Below, piece by piece: positions 59,681 through 64,000 of a stretch of 64,000 bases of DNA. Below the pieces are notes generated by a model that searched no databases, had not been told where the DNA came from, and saw only the letters and a list, made by a program, of their open reading frames with translations. Source of the stretch: Nostoc linckia NIES-25 (lineage in GTDB: Bacteria > Cyanobacteriota > Cyanobacteriia > Cyanobacteriales > Nostocaceae); assembly GCF_002368035.1 (NCBI RefSeq), contig NZ_AP018222.1, positions 124,001-188,000 of the forward strand, written 5' to 3'. Both the position numbers and the translations under genes were made by a program. Within the stretch, counting starts at the first letter, position 1, and the number at the start of each line of letters is the position of its first letter.

Positions 59681-61477
59681 GTGGTGAAAAGAGTATCTCA
59701 AAAGTCTAAAAAGCCAAGTTATCCTCTAAAACGTTTGCTCAATTATGGCAGCCAATACCGCATACAAATTTGGCAGGCAACATTATTTAGTATCATTAAT
59801 ACAATTTTAGATTTAGCACCGCCGTGGTTAATTGGTGTTGCGGTGGATATTCTTGTAGAACGGCAAAATTCTTTCATTGCCAAATTAGGTGTCAAAGATA
59901 TAATTTGGCAGTTTCTGTTGCTTTCGGTTGCCACGATCGTTATCTGGATACTAGAATCAGCTTCTGAGTACGCATATACTAGACTTTGGCGTAATTTAGC
60001 CCAAAATATCCAGCATGATTTACGGGTAGATACTTATAACCACGTACAAAAATTAGATTCAGCTTACTTTGAAGAAAGTACTATTGGCGGTTTGATGTCA
60101 ATTTTGAATGATGATATCAACAGATTGGAAGATTTCTTGGATTTTGTAGCTAGTGAAATTATCCAAATTATCACTTCAGTTCTGATTTTAACTTGTGGTG
60201 CTTTCTGGATTTTACCCCCTTCGATTACCTTGGGAACATTGTTGCCCATGCCTTTTATTCTTTGGGGTTCCTTTACTTATCAAAAGCTGTTAGAAGAACG
60301 TTACGCCGAAGTGCGAGAAAGAGTAGGTTTTCTCAACTCCAGATTGGAAAATAATCTGAGTGGAATTACCACAATTAAAAGTTTCACTGCTGAAGCTTAT
60401 GAAAGTGCTAGATTTGCTGGAGAAAGCGAAGCATATAGAAAAAGTAACACCAAAGCAATTAAACTTTCTGCCGCATTTACTCCTTTAATTAGAATGCTAA
60501 TTTTAGTAGGGTTTACAGCCCTATTATTTTGGGGAGGTCTGGCAACATACAGTGGAAAAATATCTATTGGTAATTACAGTGTTTTATTGGTTTTAGTACA
60601 AAGATTGTTGTGGCCATTGGTAACATTAGGGGAAATATTTGACAAATATCAAAGGTCAATGGCTTCTACCAATCGCATCATGGATTTATTAGATACTCCT
60701 ATTAATATCATTCCCGGAAAAAAATCTTTACCTGTTGAACAAGCACGTGGTGAAATTGATTTCCAAGAAGTCACTTTTGCCTATGAGAATAGAGAACCAG
60801 TAATTAAAAACTTATCTTTACATATACCCGCAGGTAAAACCATCGCCATTGTTGGTTCTACAGGTTCTGGTAAAAGTACTTTAGTAAAATTATTACTGCG
60901 ATTGTATGAAATTGCTGCTGGAAGAATCACTATTGATGGTATTGATATCCAAGAATTAAATTTAGATGATTTGCGTCGCACTATTGGCTTGGTAAGTCAG
61001 GATGTATTTTTATTTCACGGTACCGTTGCTGAAAATATCGCCTATGGTACTTTTGATGCTAGGGATGAAGAAATAATTGCTGCTGGAAAAATTGCCGAAG
61101 CCCATGATTTTATTATGCGGCTACCCCAAGGTTATGAGACAATAGTCGGGGAGCGAGGACAAAAATTATCTGGCGGACAACGCCAAAGAATTGCGATCGC
61201 CAGGGCTGTTTTGAAAAATCCACCAATTCTCATTTTAGATGAAGCCACATCAGCGGTGGATAATGAAACTGAAGCTGCTATCCAGCGTTCTTTAGAACGG
61301 ATTACTGAGAATAGAACAACAATAGCGATCGCTCATCGTCTTTCCACTATCCGCAATGCCGATCGCATTTATGTAATGGAATATGGGAAGTTGATTGAGT
61401 CGGGAACCCATGAAGAATTGTTGAATAAAAATGGCATTTATGCTGGTTTATGGCAAGTGCAATCGGGTGTGAAATGA
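59681..61477 (+). CDS. Fused ABC exporter (six-helix membrane domain + ATPase)
   Basis: A 598-residue half-transporter of the MsbA/IrtAB-like type. The N-terminal membrane domain (about residues 20-320) has six helices with the coupling segment STIGGLMSILNDDINRLEDF. The ATPase domain has Walker A GSTGSGKSTLVKLLLR, the signature KLSGGQRQRIAIARA, Walker B ILILDEATSAVD and the H-loop IAHRL. It starts at GTG 59681; a second GTG follows directly. Its place behind the FecCDE genes suggests a role in siderophore handling, as exporter or as an importer of the IrtAB kind. Lipid or drug export is the alternative. Confidence 0.9.
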   Translation: MVKRVSQKSKKPSYPLKRLLNYGSQYRIQIWQATLFSIINTILDLAPPWLIGVAVDILVERQNSFIAKLGVKDIIWQFLLLSVATIVIWILESASEYAYTRLWRNLAQNIQHDLRVDTYNHVQKLDSAYFEESTIGGLMSILNDDINRLEDFLDFVASEIIQIITSVLILTCGAFWILPPSITLGTLLPMPFILWGSFTYQKLLEERYAEVRERVGFLNSRLENNLSGITTIKSFTAEAYESARFAGESEAYRKSNTKAIKLSAAFTPLIRMLILVGFTALLFWGGLATYSGKISIGNYSVLLVLVQRLLWPLVTLGEIFDKYQRSMASTNRIMDLLDTPINIIPGKKSLPVEQARGEIDFQEVTFAYENREPVIKNLSLHIPAGKTIAIVGSTGSGKSTLVKLLLRLYEIAAGRITIDGIDIQELNLDDLRRTIGLVSQDVFLFHGTVAENIAYGTFDARDEEIIAAGKIAEAHDFIMRLPQGYETIVGERGQKLSGGQRQRIAIARAVLKNPPILILDEATSAVDNETEAAIQRSLERITENRTTIAIAHRLSTIRNADRIYVMEYGKLIESGTHEELLNKNGIYAGLWQVQSGVK

Positions 61478-61560
61478 TTTAGTTGAAGAAGAATACAGAA
61501 TTCAGAATTGGTTAAAACTCTACCCACAAAAGGATAGAGTTTTAATAAAGAATAATAATT

Positions 61561-62501
61561 ATGCGGCGAGACTCCATTTTCTACAAACTTTTTCAGCAAT
61601 ACCCTACTTTGCTATTTGAACTCTTGACAAATCCACCGACAAATGCAGATACTTATAGATTTGATTCGGTAGCTGTCAAAGAACCAAAATTTGAAATTGA
61701 TGGGGTATTCTTACCACCAGAAAACGAAGGTGTAGGAGTTGTATATTTCTGTGAAGTACAGTTTCAGAAAGATGAACAACTTTACGAAAGAGTATTTGCA
61801 GAGTCCTCGTTATATTTCTATCGCAATCGTAACAGATTCAGCGATTGGGAAGCAGTGATAATTTATCCATCTCGGAGTGTTGAACAAAGTGAAGCAGTAC
61901 GGTCTTGGGGTCTCCCCAAGTGGAGTAACTGCTGAACCCGGAGGGTGATACTAATCCCCATCGTTCATTGCTCAATGGTGGACAAGTGCATCGGGTGTAT
62001 TTGGATGAATTGGGTGATATTCGCCAATTACCTCTATGGGTAGCATTGATGGTGTTAACTACAGTGGAAGAAGAACAAGCACCACAAGAAGCTAGATATT
62101 TACTGGAGCGATCGCGCCAAGAACAACCTCAACCATCAACTGGCGTCATAATAGAGTTAGTCACGACGATAATGGTGTACAAGTTTGAACAATTAAGCCG
62201 AACAGAGGTAGAGTCTATGCTAGGAATCACGCTCAAGGAAACGAGGGTTTACCGCGAAATTAAGGAAGAAGGAAGACAAGAAGGAAGACAAGAAGGAAGA
62301 CAAGAAGGAAGACAAGAAGGACGAGAAGAAGAGGCTGCTAACTTGATTATCCGACTCTTGACTAAGCGGCTTGGAGAACTCCCCCAAGAAATCCGCTCCT
62401 CAATTTCTGGTTTATCTTTACCTGTTCTAGAAAATTTAAGTGAGGCATTGTTAGATTTTACCAGCTTGGCTGATTTACAAGCTTGGTTAATACCAAAATA
62501 A
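61561..62501 (+). pseudogene. Rpn-family nuclease gene broken by a palindromic repeat
   Basis: The reading frame starting MRRDSIFYKLFQQYP (ATG 61561) matches the gene at 34800-35762 up to RSVEQ, then runs into a 56-bp insertion (61888-61943) that shifts the frame and brings a TGA at 61933-61935. Homology resumes in another frame (DTNPHRSLLNGGQVHRVY) and continues to the C-terminal DUF4351 part, ending at 62501. A 12-bp GGAAGACAAGAA tandem repeat (62270-62320) codes for EGRQEGRQEGRQ. The nuclease core FEIDGVF / CEVQFQK is present in the first half, so a truncated product of about 124 residues is possible. Confidence 0.85.
61888..61943. repeat. Family E palindromic repeat disrupting an Rpn gene
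   Basis: 56 bp with core CTTGGGGTCTCCCCAAG and outer arms GCAGT / ACTGC. The length is not a multiple of three. It is related to 35457-35507, which is in frame in the paralogue. Confidence 0.8.
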
Positions 62502-62513
62502 ATGAAATTATAG

Positions 62514-62891
62514 CTATGACTTTACAGATGGAATTTGCGCGAAAATAGCAGACTGTAAAACTTCTGGAAGCTGTTCCCAAACTACAACGCCTTTACGATT
62601 TTTGATATAAAGTTGTATAAATTCCAGTAAGGCTGTTGCGCTTTCTTCCGGGAAAAGATTAATAAACAGATAGGTCGGTTTCTCGTCACTAGATACAGCT
62701 ACAACACAGCCGCGATCGCAAGCCCACAAACAGCCAACTGACTGAATTTTAAGTTCGTCGCTGGGCAATTGTCTTAAACATAAACTGTTTAATTTATCGA
62801 GTAAAATCTCACCATCAAAAGGCGGATTTTTTGGTCTGTCTTCAGATGAACGATGGCAAGATTTACATACAAATATGGTGTGTTTAGGCAT
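62514..62891 (-). CDS. DUF1636-like metal-binding protein
   Basis: A 125-residue protein beginning MPKHTIFVCKSCHRSS. Cysteines occur as C-x2-C near the N-terminus, a single Cys in the middle (SLCLRQL), and C-x3-C-x3-C in GCLWACDRGCVVAVSS, the layout of DUF1636, a (2Fe-2S) thioredoxin-like family often next to siderophore or cobalt uptake genes. It lies 4 bp downstream of the FecB-like gene in the same orientation, so they form one operon. It may act in iron release or sensing (inference). I start at ATG 62891; an earlier in-frame ATG (62933) would overlap the upstream gene. Confidence 0.75.
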   Translation of the reverse strand: MPKHTIFVCKSCHRSSEDRPKNPPFDGEILLDKLNSLCLRQLPSDELKIQSVGCLWACDRGCVVAVSSDEKPTYLFINLFPEESATALLEFIQLYIKNRKGVVVWEQLPEVLQSAIFAQIPSVKS

Positions 62892-62895
62892 AAAG

Positions 62896-63846
62896 TTAAG
62901 GAGTGTTGACAAGGTATTTGAATAAATCATCAATTACTGCATCAGTGGCAATAATATGTGTCGCAGACCATGATGTAATGTTGACATGATAAACATGATT
63001 TTCTCGGACAGCTTTTAGCTGTTTCCAAAGAGGACTTTGTTGTTTTTTTTGCAGAAATTGATTTGCACCATTGGCAAAAGTCGCCACAAATAAAATATCG
63101 CCATCAACTTTTTTTAATTCCTCTAAGGAAATACCGACTGCTCCATAAGGTGACTCGATATTTTGTGAAGCTGGACGCTGCAAATGAGCATCGTTCATAA
63201 TGGAACCAACAAATGAGTTGTTGACATCAATTAATATTTGATTGCCATTAACATACATCAAAGATATTTTTTTGTTAAGATAGCGAGTTTTTAATGCTGA
63301 TTTCAGCGTTTCTATTCGCCGATCGTAACGCTCCCAAAGGGCTTTTTCAGCCTCTTGCTTTCCTAATGCTTCAGCCACAAAACTCAGATGTTTCTGCCAG
63401 CTTGAATACTCAAGTTCGCCCAAAACTGTCGGAGCAATTTCAGACAATTGGGGATAAATTGACTTGAACCAATCTACACCGATAATCAAATCTGGTTTGA
63501 GTAATAATATTGCTTCTAAATTTGGTTTATCAAATCCAAGTAATTTTATGTCATCTATTTTATATGAGGATTTCAGAAAGTTTTCTTCCCGGTAATATTC
63601 ATTCGTGGTGCCAATTGGTTTAACACCAAGTGCCAGCACATTCCCTAAAGTAGACAAAGATAGAGTAACAATACGCTGGGGTTTATTGGGAACACAGGTT
63701 TCTCCCATTGTATGTTTAACTATGTGGCATTCGGCGGTTGACGGATGAGGAAGGTAAGATACAGTTTTAGGAACTTTAGAGCTGCAAGCTGCAATCAGAA
63801 TAAATCCTAAAATACCTAATATTAGCCAACAGAAAAATTTTCGCAT
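62896..63846 (-). CDS. Iron-siderophore ABC transporter substrate-binding lipoprotein (FecB-like)
   Basis: A 316-residue periplasmic binding protein. The lipoprotein signal MRKFFCWLILGILGF ends in the lipobox LIAAC with Cys21 as lipidation site. The mature part has the class III binding-protein pattern: PQRIVTLSLSTLGNVLALG, KPDLIIGVDWF, SPYGAVGISLEEL and HVYHVNITSW. It delivers ferric siderophore to the FecCD permeases encoded at 56.6-58.7 kb. A weak site AGCAGG selects ATG 63846. ATG 63861 (MKQAIM) is the alternative. Longer frames upstream run through repeat DNA and are not credible. Confidence 0.88.
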   Translation of the reverse strand: MRKFFCWLILGILGFILIAACSSKVPKTVSYLPHPSTAECHIVKHTMGETCVPNKPQRIVTLSLSTLGNVLALGVKPIGTTNEYYREENFLKSSYKIDDIKLLGFDKPNLEAILLLKPDLIIGVDWFKSIYPQLSEIAPTVLGELEYSSWQKHLSFVAEALGKQEAEKALWERYDRRIETLKSALKTRYLNKKISLMYVNGNQILIDVNNSFVGSIMNDAHLQRPASQNIESPYGAVGISLEELKKVDGDILFVATFANGANQFLQKKQQSPLWKQLKAVRENHVYHVNITSWSATHIIATDAVIDDLFKYLVNTP

Positions 63847-63874
63847 TATTGCCTGCTTCATGTAACAGAACAGT

Positions 63875-63960
63875 AGACCTCTTGCAAAAGTGCTTTTTGC
63901 AAGAGGGGGAAAAGGGTAAAGGTTAAAGGGGAAGGGGACAATACAGAACATTTTCCCCTT
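63875..63960. repeat. CCTCTTGCAAAAG hairpin plus purine/pyrimidine repeat
   Basis: AGACCTCTTGCAAAAGTGC and TTTTTGCAAGAGG (63875-63906) form a hairpin that is the inverse of 43591-43622. It is followed by GGGAAAAGGGTAAAGG / CCCCTTCCCCC runs. The window ends in this repeat region. Confidence 0.6.
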
Positions 63961-64000
63961 CCCCCCGCCCCTTATCCCCAGAGGGGGCCCCACCTTCCCC

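Noticed and set aside
1..64000. tRNA, rRNA, tmRNA or other structured RNA genes
   Set aside because: I looked through the spacers for cloverleaf arms and conserved cores and found none. A covariance-model scan would settle it.

Overview
The window is chromosomal DNA from a filamentous, probably heterocyst-forming cyanobacterium (Nostocales). The signs are the very frequent HIP1 octamer GCGATCGC in genes and spacers, the clustered gap1-pyk-tal genes known from Anabaena/Nostoc, cyanobacterial-type GyrA, FtsH and IlvB, large STAND/WD40 proteins, and spacers packed with short tandem and palindromic repeats. No rRNA, tRNA, CRISPR array or autonomous transposase was seen.

Layout. 1-8.6 kb: a truncated unknown gene, a phnM-like relic, a FosA-type VOC protein, a CYTH/triphosphate tunnel protein, an AprAB-like flavoprotein plus ferredoxin pair, an old yellow enzyme (NamA type), a membrane-anchored unknown and a TerB-like acidic protein. 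9.0-9.6 kb: a PIN-domain toxin-antitoxin pair. 10-16.2 kb: acetolactate synthase with an added C-terminal zinc ribbon, an MFS exporter, a small alpha/beta-hydrolase, and a ferrochelatase-like protein ending in nine histidines. 16.9-27.5 kb: four co-oriented genes that form the most striking locus here: an alpha/beta-hydrolase with a GHSFG elbow, a C25/gingipain-like caspase-fold peptidase, a 1588-residue CHAT-STAND ATPase-TM-WD40(x14) protein and a lipoxygenase. I read it as a candidate regulated-cell-death or anti-phage system that joins two caspase-fold proteases to a lipid hydrolysis/peroxidation arm. 27.6-36.9 kb: FMN reductase, FtsH, quinone oxidoreductase, a pentapeptide-repeat membrane protein, Rpn-family nuclease copies and an SGNH hydrolase. 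37-43.5 kb: an NTF2-like protein, DprA, and the glycolysis/pentose phosphate cluster gap1-pyk-tal. 43.8-51.8 kb: an Arg-rich secreted repeat protein, a zinc-motif protein, Lnt, GyrA, a small acidic protein and MtnP. 52-56 kb: FetAB-type ABC genes and an Ntn-hydrolase acylase. 56.6-64 kb: an iron-siderophore type ABC system (two FecCD permeases, an ATPase, a fused ABC exporter), and on the other strand a DUF1636-like protein and a FecB-like binding protein.

The second theme is small non-autonomous palindromic elements. At least eight families can be recognised by their terminal inverted repeats. Some are nested in each other, two flank fetB in opposite orientation, one is inserted in frame in lnt, and another lies in frame in one Rpn nuclease gene but breaks the frame of a second Rpn copy.
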